This document shows, in pieces, positions 1-9,527 of a DNA stretch of 64,000 nucleotides; positions within the stretch are counted from its first letter, which is position 1; the number at the start of each line of letters is the position of its first letter. The stretch lies in contig NZ_ATXG01000001.1 of the NCBI RefSeq assembly GCF_000421565.1, forward strand, positions 372,001-436,000, written 5' to 3'. The notes beneath the pieces were generated by a model. That model saw only the letters and a program-made list of their open reading frames with translations, did no database searches and was not told the origin of the DNA. The position numbers were made by a program, and so were the translations under genes. The DNA comes from Agromyces subbeticus DSM 16689. GTDB lineage: Bacteria; Actinomycetota; Actinomycetes; Actinomycetales; Microbacteriaceae.

Positions 1-2433
1 GAGCCGAGCGCCTGGGGCACGGGTGAGGGCGACGGGCTGCCGTCGCTCACCACCGGCGCCGAGGTGGCCAACCCGTTGGTCGACGCCACCGATCCGTCGC
101 TCGCCACGGTCACGAGCGCGGGCGGGGAGAGCGTCTCGGCACTCGTCGACAACACCTCGCGCACGCAGGTGACCTTCGCCGACGCTACGCCTGCCGTGAC
201 CGTCGCCTACAAAGGTGCCAAGCAGAAGCCCACCTTCTACACGATCACGTCGGGGGCGACGGCGGATGCCGACCCGTCGGCGTGGACGCTCGAGGGGAGC
301 AACGACGGCATGACGTGGACCGAGGTCGACTCGCGCACGGATCGCGAGTTCGCGAACCGCTCCGAGACCGTGCCGTTCAAAATCGCGAACCCTGCCGCCT
401 TCCAGCAGTTCCGACTGACGGTGACGGCCGGCGACGGCTCGATCTCGCTCTCGGAGATCGAACTGCTCACCGACGGCAGCGGCGCCGAGGCGAACACGCT
501 CACGTTCAGCCCCAGCGCCGGTCTCGGGGCCACCTCGGGTGTCGCGAGTGAGTTCGATCTCGGCATCCTGTCGGGCGGCGTGGCCGAGGGCTACGCGGCG
601 ACCGTCGACTGGGGTGACGGCACCGCCGTCGACGCGGCGACCATCGAGGCGGCGAAGCTCGGCAACCACCCGGTCTCCGCCGGTCACACGTACGCCGAGC
701 CCGGTGTCTACCGGGCCACGGTCACGGCGACCGACGGCGTCTCGAGCTTCGCGGCATCCGTTCCGATCACCGTGGACTACCTCGAACCGGGCTCGCTGCG
801 CGCGGCCTTCGACAGTGTCTGCATCGGCGACGACGGCGTGGGTGCCGATTGCGATGCGAAGGGCTTCTCGTTCCCGCGCAAGGGTCTCGCCGACGGCGGT
901 CTCACCGCCGGCGTCGAGCACGACGTGCCGGGAACCGACCTGACCTTCACGATGCCGGTCGTTCCGGCCGGCGCTCCCGACAACGCGACGGGCGCAGGCC
1001 AGACCATCGCGGTCGACCTCGGCGAGGGTGCCACGAAGCTCTCCTTCATCGGAGCGGCGACGGAGCGCAACCAGGACACGACGGCCACGGTGAACTTCAC
1101 CGAGGGCGACCCGGTCACCATCCCGCTGCAGTTCTCCGACTGGACGAAGGGCGGCAACGCGAACGCGACGGCACCCTACGGCAACCTCGAGGTCGTGAAG
1201 TCGGCGTACCGACTGGCCGGCGGATCGGTGCAGAACACCGCGTCGTACTTCTTCTCCACGGTTCCCTACGAGATCCCCACGGGTCGCACGGTCGCGAGCA
1301 TCACGATGCCCGTGCAGCCGGGCGCGCCCGGGGTCGAGGGGCGGGTGCACGTGTTCGCGATCGCGTCGAACGGCACGCAGCCCGACCTCGGCTTCGAGGC
1401 GACCGCCGGCGAGGACATCACCGGCACCGCGGGCGAGCCCCTGGAGGCCACGCTCGCGGCAATCACCCAGGCGGATGCCGCCGCTGACGCGCCCATCGTG
1501 CGCGTGCAGTGGGGCGACGGCACCGTGACGGAGAACGCCGACGTAGCGGCATCCGACGATGGCCTCACTGCCACCGGGGGCCACACCTACGCGGCGGCGG
1601 GCAATTACACGGTCTCGGTGACCGTCGCGACGGGCGCACGCACGACGCACCTGACGCTCACCGCGGAGATCGAGGCGGCTCCGGTCTACGAGACCACGCT
1701 GACGGCCGACCCGGCCGACGACGTGCTCGCGGGTACTGAGATCGCCGTGACGGGTGACGGCTTCAAGGCCGGCGAATCCGTGACGGTCGTGCTGCAGACG
1801 CCGACGCCGGTGGAGTCGACGGTCGACGCCGATTCCGACGGTCACGTCGCCACCACGGTGACGGTGCCGGCGGATGCCGCTCCGGGCCTCTACGCGATCG
1901 TCGCCACCGGCGCCGAGTCGGCGATGCCGGCGACGGCGACGGTGAACGTGGTTCCGGATGAAACGGACCCGGTCTACACGCCGCAGTTGCACTCCGACTC
2001 CACCTCGGGTCGCCCCGGCGACCTGGTGACGGTCACCGGTGAGGGCTTCGCGCCGGGCGAGAAGATCACCGTCGAGGTGCACTCCGACCCCGTGGTGGTC
2101 GGCACGGCCACGGCCACGGCCAGGGGCGCATTCAGCCTCACGTTCACCCTGCCGGACGTTCCCGTCGGCGCACACCGAGTGGTCGTGACGGGGGAGACCT
2201 CAGCGGTTCCCGTGTCGTTTGCCTTCGAGGTGCTCCCCGCACAGGTGCCGGGTGACGGCAGCAGCGGAACGGGTGGCCCGACCGATCCCTCGGTCGCGGC
2301 CCTGAGCAACACCGGTGTGGACGGAACGTTGCTGGCCATCGTCGGTGGTGCCGCGGCACTCCTCGTGCTCATCGGTGCGGCGCTCGTGTTCCTGCGTCGC
2401 CGCGCCGTGAAGGGCGCCGCAACCGGGGCGTAG
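1..2433 (+). CDS. Large sortase-anchored surface protein, C-terminal part (5' end outside window)
   Basis: The frame is open from base 1, so the true start lies upstream; 810 residues are visible. In order I see an F5/8-type-C (discoidin)-like region with WTLEGSNDGMTW, two PKD-like modules around WGDGTAV and WGDGTVT, two repeated IPT/Ig-like modules (GDGFKAGESVTVVL and GEGFAPGEKITVEV), and a cell-wall sorting tail. The tail is LSNTG (2302-2316), a hydrophobic helix and a terminal Arg-rich stretch, an LPXTG-like signal for class E-type sortases. The discoidin segment resembles the one carried by actinobacterial GH92 alpha-mannosidases, so the missing N-terminal part may be a glycosidase; that is inference. 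It is followed by two strong hairpins and a convergent kinase gene. Confidence 0.8.
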   Translation, partial: EPSAWGTGEGDGLPSLTTGAEVANPLVDATDPSLATVTSAGGESVSALVDNTSRTQVTFADATPAVTVAYKGAKQKPTFYTITSGATADADPSAWTLEGSNDGMTWTEVDSRTDREFANRSETVPFKIANPAAFQQFRLTVTAGDGSISLSEIELLTDGSGAEANTLTFSPSAGLGATSGVASEFDLGILSGGVAEGYAATVDWGDGTAVDAATIEAAKLGNHPVSAGHTYAEPGVYRATVTATDGVSSFAASVPITVDYLEPGSLRAAFDSVCIGDDGVGADCDAKGFSFPRKGLADGGLTAGVEHDVPGTDLTFTMPVVPAGAPDNATGAGQTIAVDLGEGATKLSFIGAATERNQDTTATVNFTEGDPVTIPLQFSDWTKGGNANATAPYGNLEVVKSAYRLAGGSVQNTASYFFSTVPYEIPTGRTVASITMPVQPGAPGVEGRVHVFAIASNGTQPDLGFEATAGEDITGTAGEPLEATLAAITQADAAADAPIVRVQWGDGTVTENADVAASDDGLTATGGHTYAAAGNYTVSVTVATGARTTHLTLTAEIEAAPVYETTLTADPADDVLAGTEIAVTGDGFKAGESVTVVLQTPTPVESTVDADSDGHVATTVTVPADAAPGLYAIVATGAESAMPATATVNVVPDETDPVYTPQLHSDSTSGRPGDLVTVTGEGFAPGEKITVEVHSDPVVVGTATATARGAFSLTFTLPDVPVGAHRVVVTGETSAVPVSFAFEVLPAQVPGDGSSGTGGPTDPSVAALSNTGVDGTLLAIVGGAAALLVLIGAALVFLRRRAVKGAATGA

Positions 2434-2440
2434 GCGGGCT

Positions 2441-2512
2441 GCGGGGCGCGGTGTTCACGCCCGCGCCCCGCGTGCCGGAGCCGGCGTCGACCCCACGGGT
2501 CGGCGCCGGCTC
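2441..2512. terminator. Two consecutive hairpins between convergent genes
   Basis: The first hairpin has an 11-bp perfect stem, GCGGGGCGCGG (2441-2451) pairing with 2461-2471. The second has a 16-bp stem with one G-T pair (2478-2493 with 2497-2512) and a 3-nt loop. They lie between the surface protein stop and the stop of the convergent kinase and probably end transcription from both sides. Neither has a long U-tract, as is usual in GC-rich actinobacteria. Confidence 0.7.
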
Positions 2513-2675
2513 ATCGTCATGCGCTCAGCGCTGCTCGAAGGGCGCCGTCACGTGGCTCGCAAGGAGGTCGGGGTCGACCGTCGCGGTCGACGGTGAGCTG
2601 CACGAGATAACCCTGCACAGTGGTCGGGATGGTATCGGCGAGGGCATGCCGGTCACCGAGGGAGTCCTGGCTGGA

Positions 2676-3632
2676 TCAAGGGCGCGCGCGCGAGACGAGC
2701 GACGCGAGCACACTTGCATCCGTGACCTGGGCGAGGGTCTCGGCACCGTCGAGCGGGTCTGCATCGGCGATCTGGATGTCGGCGTCGGGGAGGAGAGCGT
2801 GGAGTGCGGACGTGAAGTCGGCCACGATGTGCGCGCTTCGGAACACCCCACCCGCCGCCCTGATCTTGGGGTGCGGGGCGACGTGCTCGCCGACGCGGCG
2901 AAGTCCGGTGAACGCCGCGAGTGCCAGTTCACCCGCGCCGCGAGCGAGGATCGTTCGGGCGACCACATCGTGATCGGCCAACCCCGAGACCTGCCGCGCA
3001 TATGCGGCGATGCGTTCCACGCGGCTCGGGTCGGCCTGCAATTCGATGTACGCGGCTTCGGGGTCAAGGAAGTCGGACTTGAGGACCTCGAGGAGGTCGG
3101 TCTGCGGGCCGCGACCGTCGTGGGCGCGCATCGCGGCATCCAATGCCTCCCGTCCGATCCAGTACCCGCTGCCGGCATCGCCCATCAGGTTGCCCCATCC
3201 GTCGATGCGTGCGACCTCGGTTGCGCCGACCGCGAAGGCGACCGACCCGGTGCCTGACGCGATGACGACGCCGCGGTCGTCACCCAACGCCCCGAGGAAC
3301 GCGGTGACGGAGTCATGTGCGAGCGTGATCGACTTCACGCCGAGCTCCAGTGCGCCGGACTGGAGGAGCGGGTTCGCATCCGATTCGTGCCGGGTCAAGC
3401 CCGATACCCCGACACCGACCATCGTCGGTCGGCAGCCGCGCTCGAACGCATCGCGGATCACGTCGGCGAGCTGCGGCCGCAGCGGGAGATCAGTACGGAT
3501 GCCGGGACGTGCCCACTCGTGCAGATCAGCGTCGCGGTACCGGACCTTGATCCCCGACTGGCCGGCATCAACCGCCAGGACCGCGTTTCCCCCACTGCCG
3601 CCGTCTCTGGGCGCCACCACCTCGGACCCCAT
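2676..3632 (-). CDS. BadF/BadG/BcrA/BcrD-type N-acetylglucosamine kinase
   Basis: Predicted cytoplasmic sugar kinase (318 residues) of the ASKHA fold. The phosphate-binding motif VDAGQSGIKVRY is near the N-terminus, followed by the second glycine-rich loop ASGTGSVAFAV and GDAGSGYWIG, which are typical of the BadF-type GlcNAc kinase family. The ATG at 3632 is chosen because GGGAGG sits 7 nt upstream; another ATG at 3638 is too close to it. The gene faces away from the LacI regulator and the monosaccharide importer. It may phosphorylate an imported amino sugar, but the real substrate cannot be read from sequence. It ends at a stop codon 160 bp from the terminator hairpins. Confidence 0.82.
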   Translation of the reverse strand: MGSEVVAPRDGGSGGNAVLAVDAGQSGIKVRYRDADLHEWARPGIRTDLPLRPQLADVIRDAFERGCRPTMVGVGVSGLTRHESDANPLLQSGALELGVKSITLAHDSVTAFLGALGDDRGVVIASGTGSVAFAVGATEVARIDGWGNLMGDAGSGYWIGREALDAAMRAHDGRGPQTDLLEVLKSDFLDPEAAYIELQADPSRVERIAAYARQVSGLADHDVVARTILARGAGELALAAFTGLRRVGEHVAPHPKIRAAGGVFRSAHIVADFTSALHALLPDADIQIADADPLDGAETLAQVTDASVLASLVSRARP

Positions 3633-3711
3633 GACCATTCCTCCCGCTCGTGCATCCGAGCGCGCACCCGCGACCGCCGACATCCGATCTCCCCGACAGG
3701 GAGTCCGGGTC

Positions 3712-3741
3712 ATGCTAAGCGCCCGCCGATGTCCCAGTCAA
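3712..3741 (-). promoter_or_regulatory. Sigma-70-type promoter of the GlcNAc-type kinase
   Basis: On the minus strand TTGACT (3741-3736) is followed after 18 nt by TAGCAT (3717-3712), about 80 nt upstream of the kinase ATG. The copy of the CGTTGACAT word at 3747-3755 lies just upstream of this -35 box. Confidence 0.5.
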
Positions 3742-3746
3742 TTCGC

Positions 3747-3755
3747 ATGTCAACG
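3747..3755 (-). promoter_or_regulatory. CGTTGACAT word, copy 1 (possible LacI half-site)
   Basis: The plus strand reads ATGTCAACG, the reverse complement of CGTTGACAT. The same nonamer recurs exactly at 3860-3868 and 4942-4950 and with one change at 4984-4992. All four copies lie in the short non-coding stretches around the lacI gene. This suggests an operator, although TTGACA alone could also be a -35 box. Confidence 0.4.
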
Positions 3756-3859
3756 ATGGACTTCGTTTCTGCTGGTGGGTTCCGATCGTGCGCGGTTCTG
3801 TGAAAAGCTGTGGAGAGCACGCGATGCCACGAGTGCCGCCGGCGTCGTCGCCGGCTGAT

Positions 3860-3868
3860 CGTTGACAT
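3860..3868 (+). promoter_or_regulatory. CGTTGACAT word, copy 2, overlapping the lacI start codon
   Basis: CGTTGACAT runs into the ATG (3867) of the LacI-family gene. If it is an operator the position would allow autorepression. It could also arise by chance, since TGACATG contains the start codon. Confidence 0.3.
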
Positions 3869-4892
3869 GGAGATTCCGATCCAACCCAGGGCGACCCTTC
3901 ACGACGTGGCGAGACTTGCGGGAGTCAGTGCCAAGACAGTTTCGCGCGTCTACAGCGGCTCCTCGAGGGTGCTCCCCGAGACCCGCGAGCGCATTCTCGA
4001 CGCGGCGAAACGACTGCGCTTCCGACCGAACACCCTGGCGCGCAATCTCCGGCAGGGTGGGAAGACCGCGACGGTCGCGTTCGTGATGGGCGACATTCGC
4101 AATCCGTTCTACTTCCAGGTCGCCGCCGGCATCGAGCAGGAGCTCTCGAAGAGCGGATTCACGATGTTGCTCGCGAGCACGGGCGACGCGCCCGAGAGCG
4201 AGCCGGTCGTGGTGGATGCGCTCCTGAACCAACTGGTGCGCGCTCTCGTGCTGATCCCGATCGCCGCTGACCAGTCCTACCTCGAGGGTGAGCGCCACCT
4301 GGGCACTCCGATCATCACGGTCGACCGCCCGGCCAACGACCTCATTGCAGACACTGTCGTACTCGCGAATCGAAGCGGCATGGCGGAGGCCGTGCGCTCT
4401 CTGACCGCGCTCGGTCATCGCAAGATCGGTTTCGTCAGCAACCCATCCGAGATGTACACGCTCTCCGAGCGACTGGCCGGCTATCGACAGGCGCTCATGG
4501 AGGCGGGCGTCTCCGACTCGACGCCATGGGAGCGACTGGGCAATGACCCGTCCATCTCGCCGGAGTCGCAGGTGCGTTCGTTGCTGGACTCGATCGATCC
4601 GCCCACCGCGATCGTCACGGGCAACAACCGTGCGACGACGGGGGCGATGCGCGAGCTGCGAACGAGAAGCGAGCCGGTCGCCCTCATCGGATTCGACGAC
4701 TTCGAGCTCGCCGAGATGTTGGGGATCTCGGTCGTGGCGCACGACCCCGTCGAACTCGGCCGCGCGGCCGGCCGTCTCGCGCTCGAACGCATCGAGAACC
4801 ACGACGGACCCACCAAGCTCGTCGAGATTCCGACCTGGCTGGTGAAGCGCGGATCCGGTGAGATCGCCGCGCCGGTCGGCTCCGTGGACTGA
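3867..4892 (+). CDS. LacI-family transcriptional regulator
   Basis: Cytoplasmic DNA-binding repressor of 341 residues from the ATG at 3867. This start places the helix-turn-helix ATLHDVARLAGVSAKTVSRV at residues 9-28, followed by the hinge helix RPNTLARNLR. The rest is a periplasmic-binding-protein-like effector domain (TVAFVMGDIRNPFYFQVAAG ... VALIGFDDFELAEM), the standard LacI/GalR layout and length. An upstream in-frame extension to 3810 is Arg-rich and unlikely to be translated. The gene lies between the divergent sugar kinase and the ABC importer operon and probably controls both through the CGTTGACAT words nearby. The inducer is probably an imported monosaccharide. Confidence 0.88.
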   Translation: MEIPIQPRATLHDVARLAGVSAKTVSRVYSGSSRVLPETRERILDAAKRLRFRPNTLARNLRQGGKTATVAFVMGDIRNPFYFQVAAGIEQELSKSGFTMLLASTGDAPESEPVVVDALLNQLVRALVLIPIAADQSYLEGERHLGTPIITVDRPANDLIADTVVLANRSGMAEAVRSLTALGHRKIGFVSNPSEMYTLSERLAGYRQALMEAGVSDSTPWERLGNDPSISPESQVRSLLDSIDPPTAIVTGNNRATTGAMRELRTRSEPVALIGFDDFELAEMLGISVVAHDPVELGRAAGRLALERIENHDGPTKLVEIPTWLVKRGSGEIAAPVGSVD

Positions 4893-4941
4893 GGCGGCTC
4901 GAGCACGCCGCCGGTCGTCTTGGCGATCGGTTCATGACCCA

Positions 4942-4992
4942 CGTTGACATTTCCCGTCAGCCTGTGCGAACCTGCCATGACAACGCTGACAT
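4942..4992 (+). promoter_or_regulatory. Promoter/operator region of the monosaccharide ABC operon
   Basis: CGTTGACAT at 4942-4950 supplies a consensus -35 (TTGACA 4944-4949), with a weak -10 candidate GAACCT 18 nt downstream. GTTGACAT is also half of an imperfect inverted repeat with CCGTCAGC (4954-4961). CGCTGACAT at 4984-4992 repeats the word 42 bp further on. Two copies flanking the start of transcription fit repression by the adjacent LacI protein. Confidence 0.45.
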
Positions 4993-5013
4993 GCACCTTC
5001 CCGAAAGTAGACG

Positions 5014-6570
5014 ATGAAGTTGAACACCGAGCAGCACGCGCTCCTCGAGATGCGTTCCATCACGAAGGAGTTCCCCGGCGTCAAGGCGCTGTCGGATGTG
5101 TCGATCACGGTGCATCCCGCAGAGATCCATGCGATCTGCGGTGAGAACGGCGCCGGCAAGTCGACGCTCATGAAGGTGCTCTCGGGCGTTTACCCGGCGG
5201 GCACGTTCACGGGTGAGATCCGGTTCCGCGGCGAGCTCGTCGAGTTCAGAGACATCCGCGCCTCGGAGCACGCCGGAATCGCCATCATCCACCAGGAATT
5301 GGCGCTCATCCCCGAGCTGTCGGTCACCGAGAACATCTTCCTCGGCAACGAGATCAACCACGGCGGCCGCATCGACTGGGTCGCCCAGAAGGCTCGCGCG
5401 CTCGACCTGTTGGCGCGAGTCGGCCTCGACGAAGACCCCGACACGCAGATCAAGCACCTCGGCGTCGGCAAGCAGCAGCTCGTCGAGATCGCGAAGGCAC
5501 TGGCCAAAGACGTGAAGCTGCTGATCCTCGACGAGCCGACCGCCGCGCTCAACGAAGACGACTCGCAGCACCTGCTCGACCTGATTCGAGGTCTCAAGGG
5601 CAAGGGCATCGCGTCGATCATGATCTCCCACAAGCTCAACGAGATCGAGGCCGTCGCCGACCGGATCACGATCATCCGCGACGGACATGCGATCGAGACG
5701 CTCGACGTGCACGCGGGCGGCGTCGATGAGGACCGCATCATCCGCGGCATGGTCGGCCGCTCGCTCGAGAGCCGGTTCCCTCCGCGCACGCCGAGCATCG
5801 GCGATGTGTTCTTCGAGGTGAAGGACTGGACGATCCAGCACCCGCAGGTGCCTGAGCGACTCGTGGCCAAAGGCTCCAGTCTCAACGTGCGTCGTGGCGA
5901 GATCGTGGGTATCGCCGGTCTCATGGGCGCCGGCAGAACCGAGTTGGCGATGAGCATCTTCGGCCGCTCCTACGGCAACTACCTGTCCGGCACCATCATG
6001 AAGGACGGGAAGGAGATCGTCCTGAAGGACGTCGAGTCCGCCATCGAACACGGGCTCGCCTACGTGAGCGAGGACCGCAAGCAACTCGGCCTCAACCTGC
6101 TCGACACGATCAAGCGCTCCGTCGTCGCGGCGAAGCTCACGAAGATCGCGAAGGCGGGGGTCATCGACGACTCGCAGGAATTCGGCATCGCCGAGGACTA
6201 CCGCAAGCTGCTGCGGATCAAGACGCCGAGCGTCGAAGCCGGCGTCTCGAAGCTCTCTGGCGGAAACCAGCAGAAAGTCGTGCTGGCGAAGTGGATGTTC
6301 ACCGACCCCGACCTGCTCATCCTCGACGAGCCGACGCGCGGCATCGACGTGGGTGCGAAGTACGAGATCTACACGATCATCCGGGCACTTGCAGCACAGG
6401 GCAAGGGCGTCATCCTCATCTCGAGCGAACTGCCCGAGCTGCTCGGCATGGCCGACCGCATCTACACGGTGTTCGAGGGCCAGATCACCGACAACATCCC
6501 GGCAACCGAAGCGAACCCCGAGGCGCTCATGCGCAGCATGACCTCGGCGAAGAAGAAGGCGAACGCATGA
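5014..6570 (+). CDS. mmsA: Multiple-monosaccharide ABC importer, tandem ATP-binding protein (MmsA/GguA type)
   Basis: ATPase subunit (518 residues) of a CUT2 sugar importer at the inner face of the membrane. Two nucleotide-binding domains are fused in tandem. The first has Walker [10 protein letters not shown] and Walker [12 protein letters not shown]. The second has the degenerate GLMGAGRTE loop, the signature LSGGNQQK and Walker [13 protein letters not shown], as is normal for XylG/MmsA/RbsA proteins. [11 protein letters not shown] between the halves is typical of the MmsA/GguA subgroup. The gene overlaps the permease by ATGA. An internal ATG at 5050 is an alternative start. It provides energy for uptake through the next gene and the ChvE-like binding protein. 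Confidence 0.88.
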   Translation: MKLNTEQHALLEMRSITKEFPGVKALSDVSITVHPAEIHAICGENGAGKSTLMKVLSGVYPAGTFTGEIRFRGELVEFRDIRASEHAGIAIIHQELALIPELSVTENIFLGNEINHGGRIDWVAQKARALDLLARVGLDEDPDTQIKHLGVGKQQLVEIAKALAKDVKLLILDEPTAALNEDDSQHLLDLIRGLKGKGIASIMISHKLNEIEAVADRITIIRDGHAIETLDVHAGGVDEDRIIRGMVGRSLESRFPPRTPSIGDVFFEVKDWTIQHPQVPERLVAKGSSLNVRRGEIVGIAGLMGAGRTELAMSIFGRSYGNYLSGTIMKDGKEIVLKDVESAIEHGLAYVSEDRKQLGLNLLDTIKRSVVAAKLTKIAKAGVIDDSQEFGIAEDYRKLLRIKTPSVEAGVSKLSGGNQQKVVLAKWMFTDPDLLILDEPTRGIDVGAKYEIYTIIRALAAQGKGVILISSELPELLGMADRIYTVFEGQITDNIPATEANPEALMRSMTSAKKKANA

Positions 6571-7922
6571 GCACGACGGCGAACGATCCGGCCGCACCGA
6601 AGAAGGGCGGTCTCTCCGACCTCCGCAAGGTCTTCGGAGGCGGGCAGTCCAGCCTGCGCCAATTCGGCATCCTCGGCAGCCTGATCGTCATCATCCTGAT
6701 CTTCCAGATCTGGACCGGCGGACTGACCCTGTCGCCGACGAACCTCATCAACGTCGTCAACCAGTACTCCTACATCCTGATCCTCGCGATCGGCATGGTG
6801 ATGGTCATCATCATGGGCCACATCGACCTCTCGGTCGGATCGGTGGCGGCGTTCACCGGCATCATCGTCGCGAAGTCGATGGCCGAATGGAACCTGCCCT
6901 GGCCGTGGGCGATCGTGCTCGGCATCGCCGTGGGTGCCGCGATCGGCGCCTGGCAGGGGTTCTGGGTCGCGTACATCGGGGTTCCGGCGTTCATCGTGAC
7001 CTTGGCCGGCATGCTCATCTTCCGCGGCGGCAACCAGTTCATCGGCCAGTCGACGACCACGCCGGTGCCGCAGGAGTTCGGCATCATCGGTGCCGGCTAC
7101 CTGCCCGAACTCGCGGTGCCGCTGAACTTCAACGTGCTGACGATGATCCTCGGTGTCGTCGGGGCCGGATGGATCGTCTGGAACGAGGTCCGCGCACGCC
7201 GGGTGCAGCAGAAGATGGGTTCCGAGCGGGCACCGATGTGGGTGAGCGTCGTGAAGGTCGTCGTGCTCGCCGGCGTCATCCTCTGGGCGGCCTGGCTGTT
7301 CGCGACCGGCCGCCCGGGCACGAGCTTCCCGATCTCGGGCATCATCCTCGTCGCCCTCGTCATCCTCTACTCGTTCATCACGAACAACACGATCTTCGGT
7401 CGCCACATCTACGCCGTCGGCGGCAACCGCATCGCCGCCACGCTCTCGGGCGTCAAGGATCGCCGAGTCGACTTCTTCGTCATGATGAACATGTCGGTGC
7501 TCGCTGCCATCGCCGGCATGATCTACGTCGCCCGGGCGACGGCATCGGGGCCACAAGACGGCAACGGTTGGGAGCTCGACGCGATCGCGGCGGTCTTCAT
7601 CGGCGGCGCCGCGGTCTCCGGCGGTATCGGCACGGTGATCGGTTCCGTCATCGGCGGTCTCGTGATGGCGTTCCTCAACAACGGCCTGCAGCTCATCGGC
7701 GCCGACGCCGACGTCGTGCAGATCATCAAGGGCCTCGTGCTGCTCTTCGCGGTCGGAGTCGACGTCTGGAGCAAGAGCCAGGGACGCCCGTCGATCCTGG
7801 GCATCTGGGGCAACCGCCGCAAGGCGCGACTCCAGACCGAGGCGCCCGACGAGGCGCCGACGACGGTGCCCGGCACGCAGTCCAATCTGTCATCGCAACC
7901 TGAAGACGCGCGACGCCCCTGA
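6567..7922 (+). CDS. mmsB: Multiple-monosaccharide ABC importer, permease (MmsB/GguB type)
   Basis: Integral membrane permease (451 residues) of the BPD_transp_2 family. The ATG at 6567 overlaps the ATPase stop as ATGA. After a short hydrophilic N-terminus there are about ten hydrophobic segments, with the CUT2 hallmark [28 protein letters not shown] and [20 protein letters not shown]. The long loop between the middle helices and the length above 400 residues fit the GguB/MmsB subgroup rather than RbsC. It forms the translocation channel with the ATPase upstream and the lipoprotein downstream. Confidence 0.87.
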   Translation: MSTTANDPAAPKKGGLSDLRKVFGGGQSSLRQFGILGSLIVIILIFQIWTGGLTLSPTNLINVVNQYSYILILAIGMVMVIIMGHIDLSVGSVAAFTGIIVAKSMAEWNLPWPWAIVLGIAVGAAIGAWQGFWVAYIGVPAFIVTLAGMLIFRGGNQFIGQSTTTPVPQEFGIIGAGYLPELAVPLNFNVLTMILGVVGAGWIVWNEVRARRVQQKMGSERAPMWVSVVKVVVLAGVILWAAWLFATGRPGTSFPISGIILVALVILYSFITNNTIFGRHIYAVGGNRIAATLSGVKDRRVDFFVMMNMSVLAAIAGMIYVARATASGPQDGNGWELDAIAAVFIGGAAVSGGIGTVIGSVIGGLVMAFLNNGLQLIGADADVVQIIKGLVLLFAVGVDVWSKSQGRPSILGIWGNRRKARLQTEAPDEAPTTVPGTQSNLSSQPEDARRP

Positions 7923-8018
7923 TCAGTCGCACAAGGTGTTCCACGGTCGTCCGACAACGGATCCCTCGCGTTCCATCCAAGAGAAGACAGTCAATTCCAA
8001 TCAGAAAGTGAACGATCA

Positions 8019-9137
8019 ATGAAGAAAATCACTCTTGCGGCCACCGCACTCGCTGCGGTCGCCGCACTCGCCCTCGCGGGCTGCTCTGGAGGCGACCGCG
8101 GCGGTGACGCGGGCGGCGCGAGCGACGCAGCCGGCTTCGCGGCCGACGCCACGATCGGCGTCGCACTGCCCGACAAGACGTCGGAGAACTGGGTGCTCGC
8201 CGGCGGCCTGTTCGAAGCGGGCCTCGAGGAGGCCGGCTTCAAGGGCGATGTGCAGTACGCACCCGCCTCGAACACCGTCGCCGAGCAGCAGAACCAGATC
8301 TCGGCCATGGTCACGAACGGCGCCAAGGTCATCGTCATCGGTGCGAAGGACGGCAAGCAGCTCGGCACGCAGTTGCAGCAGGCCGCCGACGCCGGCGTCA
8401 AGATCATCGCGTACGACCGCCTGATCGAGAACACCGAGAACGTCGACTACTACGTGGCCTTCGACAACTTCGAGGTCGGCAAGCTCCAGGGCCAGGCGCT
8501 GCTCGACGGTCTCGCCGAGCGCTCGGGCCACGAAGCGCCGTGGAACATCGAGCTGTTCTCGGGCTCGCCCGATGACGCCAACGCTGCCGTGTTCTTCAAC
8601 GGTGCCATGGAGGTTCTTCAGCCGAAGATCGACGACGGCACGCTCGTCGTCGCCTCGGGCCAGACCGACATCGCCCAGACCGCGACCCAGGGCTGGGAAG
8701 CAGAGAACGCCCAGAGCCGCATGGACTCGATCCTGACCTCGACCTACTCGAGCGCCAACATCGACGGTGTGCTCTCGCCGAACGACACGCTCGCTCGCGC
8801 GATCATCACGTCGGCCAAGCAGGCCGGCAAGGACATCGCGGCGATCACGGTCACCGGTCAGGACTCCGAGGTGGAGTCGGTCAAGTCGATCATGGCGGGC
8901 GAGCAGTACTCGACCATCAACAAGGACACGACCCTGCTCGTGGAGCAGACGATCAAGATGATCCAGCAGCTCCAGAAGGGCGAAGAAGCTGAGGTCAACG
9001 ACACGGAGCAGTACGACAACGGCGTGAAGGTCGTTCCCGCGTACCTGCTCGCGCCGGTCATCGTGACCAAGGAGAACGCGGCCGAGGCATACGCCAACAA
9101 CCCGAACCTCCTCGAGATCGTCACCGCCGCGAAGTGA
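8019..9137 (+). CDS. chvE: ChvE-like multiple-sugar-binding lipoprotein
   Basis: Extracytoplasmic substrate-binding protein (372 residues) anchored by a lipid: signal peptide MKKITLAATALAAVAALALAGC with lipobox LAGC. The mature part is a Peripla_BP_4 fold (IGVALPDKTSENWVLAG, IVIGAKDGKQLG, AYDRLIENTENVDYYVAFDN) that closely matches the ChvE/SbpA type partnered with GguA/GguB. Here the binding protein comes last in the operon instead of first. ChvE proteins bind pyranoses such as arabinose, galactose, glucose or xylose; the exact ligand here is unknown. A strong terminator follows. Confidence 0.87.
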   Translation: MKKITLAATALAAVAALALAGCSGGDRGGDAGGASDAAGFAADATIGVALPDKTSENWVLAGGLFEAGLEEAGFKGDVQYAPASNTVAEQQNQISAMVTNGAKVIVIGAKDGKQLGTQLQQAADAGVKIIAYDRLIENTENVDYYVAFDNFEVGKLQGQALLDGLAERSGHEAPWNIELFSGSPDDANAAVFFNGAMEVLQPKIDDGTLVVASGQTDIAQTATQGWEAENAQSRMDSILTSTYSSANIDGVLSPNDTLARAIITSAKQAGKDIAAITVTGQDSEVESVKSIMAGEQYSTINKDTTLLVEQTIKMIQQLQKGEEAEVNDTEQYDNGVKVVPAYLLAPVIVTKENAAEAYANNPNLLEIVTAAK

Positions 9138-9221
9138 GATCTCTCGCACGCATGAGACGGGCGATCCGCTGAGCTGACGCTGAGTCGATCCCCTCGGGTA
9201 TGCGCGCTCATCACGAGCGAC

Positions 9222-9259
9222 AGAAGGGCGCCGTCCGCATCCGCGGACGGCGCCCTTCT
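9222..9259. terminator. Terminator after the monosaccharide ABC operon
   Basis: A perfect 17-bp stem, AGAAGGGCGCCGTCCGC (9222-9238) with 9243-9259, and a 4-nt loop. It lies between the convergent chvE-like and tautomerase genes and could serve both. Confidence 0.85.
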
Positions 9260-9288
9260 CGTGTCTCAGGACGAACCGGGTTGACGGC

Positions 9289-9513
9289 TCAGCTGGTCGC
9301 GAGCTTCGAGACCACGCTCGCGCGCGAGGCATCCTCACTGGCGAGCGTGCCGCCATTGGCGACGTGATCGGCGGTGATCTCCTCGAACAGGATGCGCACA
9401 TCCTGCTGACGCGCGCCGAGCGCTTCGACGGCCGATCGCGTCACCTGTTCCGCGAACTGCCGACGCTGCTCGACGCTGCGTCCGGCCAGAAGTTCGACAC
9501 GGATGTTGGGCAT
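9289..9513 (-). CDS. 4-oxalocrotonate tautomerase family protein
   Basis: Small enzyme of 74 residues beginning MPNIRVELLAGRS. Proline 2 becomes the N-terminal catalytic base after methionine removal, and the beta-alpha-beta layout and length are those of 4-OT monomers. AAGGAGG lies just upstream of the ATG. It is 14 bp downstream of the IclR regulator on the same strand and so is probably cotranscribed with it. The family interconverts keto and enol forms of 2-oxo acids, which would fit handling of a sugar-acid intermediate from the divergent kdu operon; that link is inference. Confidence 0.82.
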   Translation of the reverse strand: MPNIRVELLAGRSVEQRRQFAEQVTRSAVEALGARQQDVRILFEEITADHVANGGTLASEDASRASVVSKLATS

Positions 9514-9527
9514 GGGTCCTCCTTGTT

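Noticed and set aside
2525-2675. In-frame open stretch after the stop of the GlcNAc-type kinase on the minus strand (HALADTIPTTVQGYLVQLTV...)
   Set aside because: It looks protein-like but the kinase already ends at a normal family length, there is no start codon or ribosome site, and high GC keeps frames open by chance.
4957-6597. Long minus-strand frame (over 540 codons) opposite the MmsA-type ATPase
   Set aside because: A mirror frame of a clear ATPase gene; its Arg/Val/Asp-rich translation is typical of antisense frames in GC-rich DNA. The same holds for the long antisense frames opposite the GH43 and GH127-like genes, e.g. 57150-60917 and 51241-54336.
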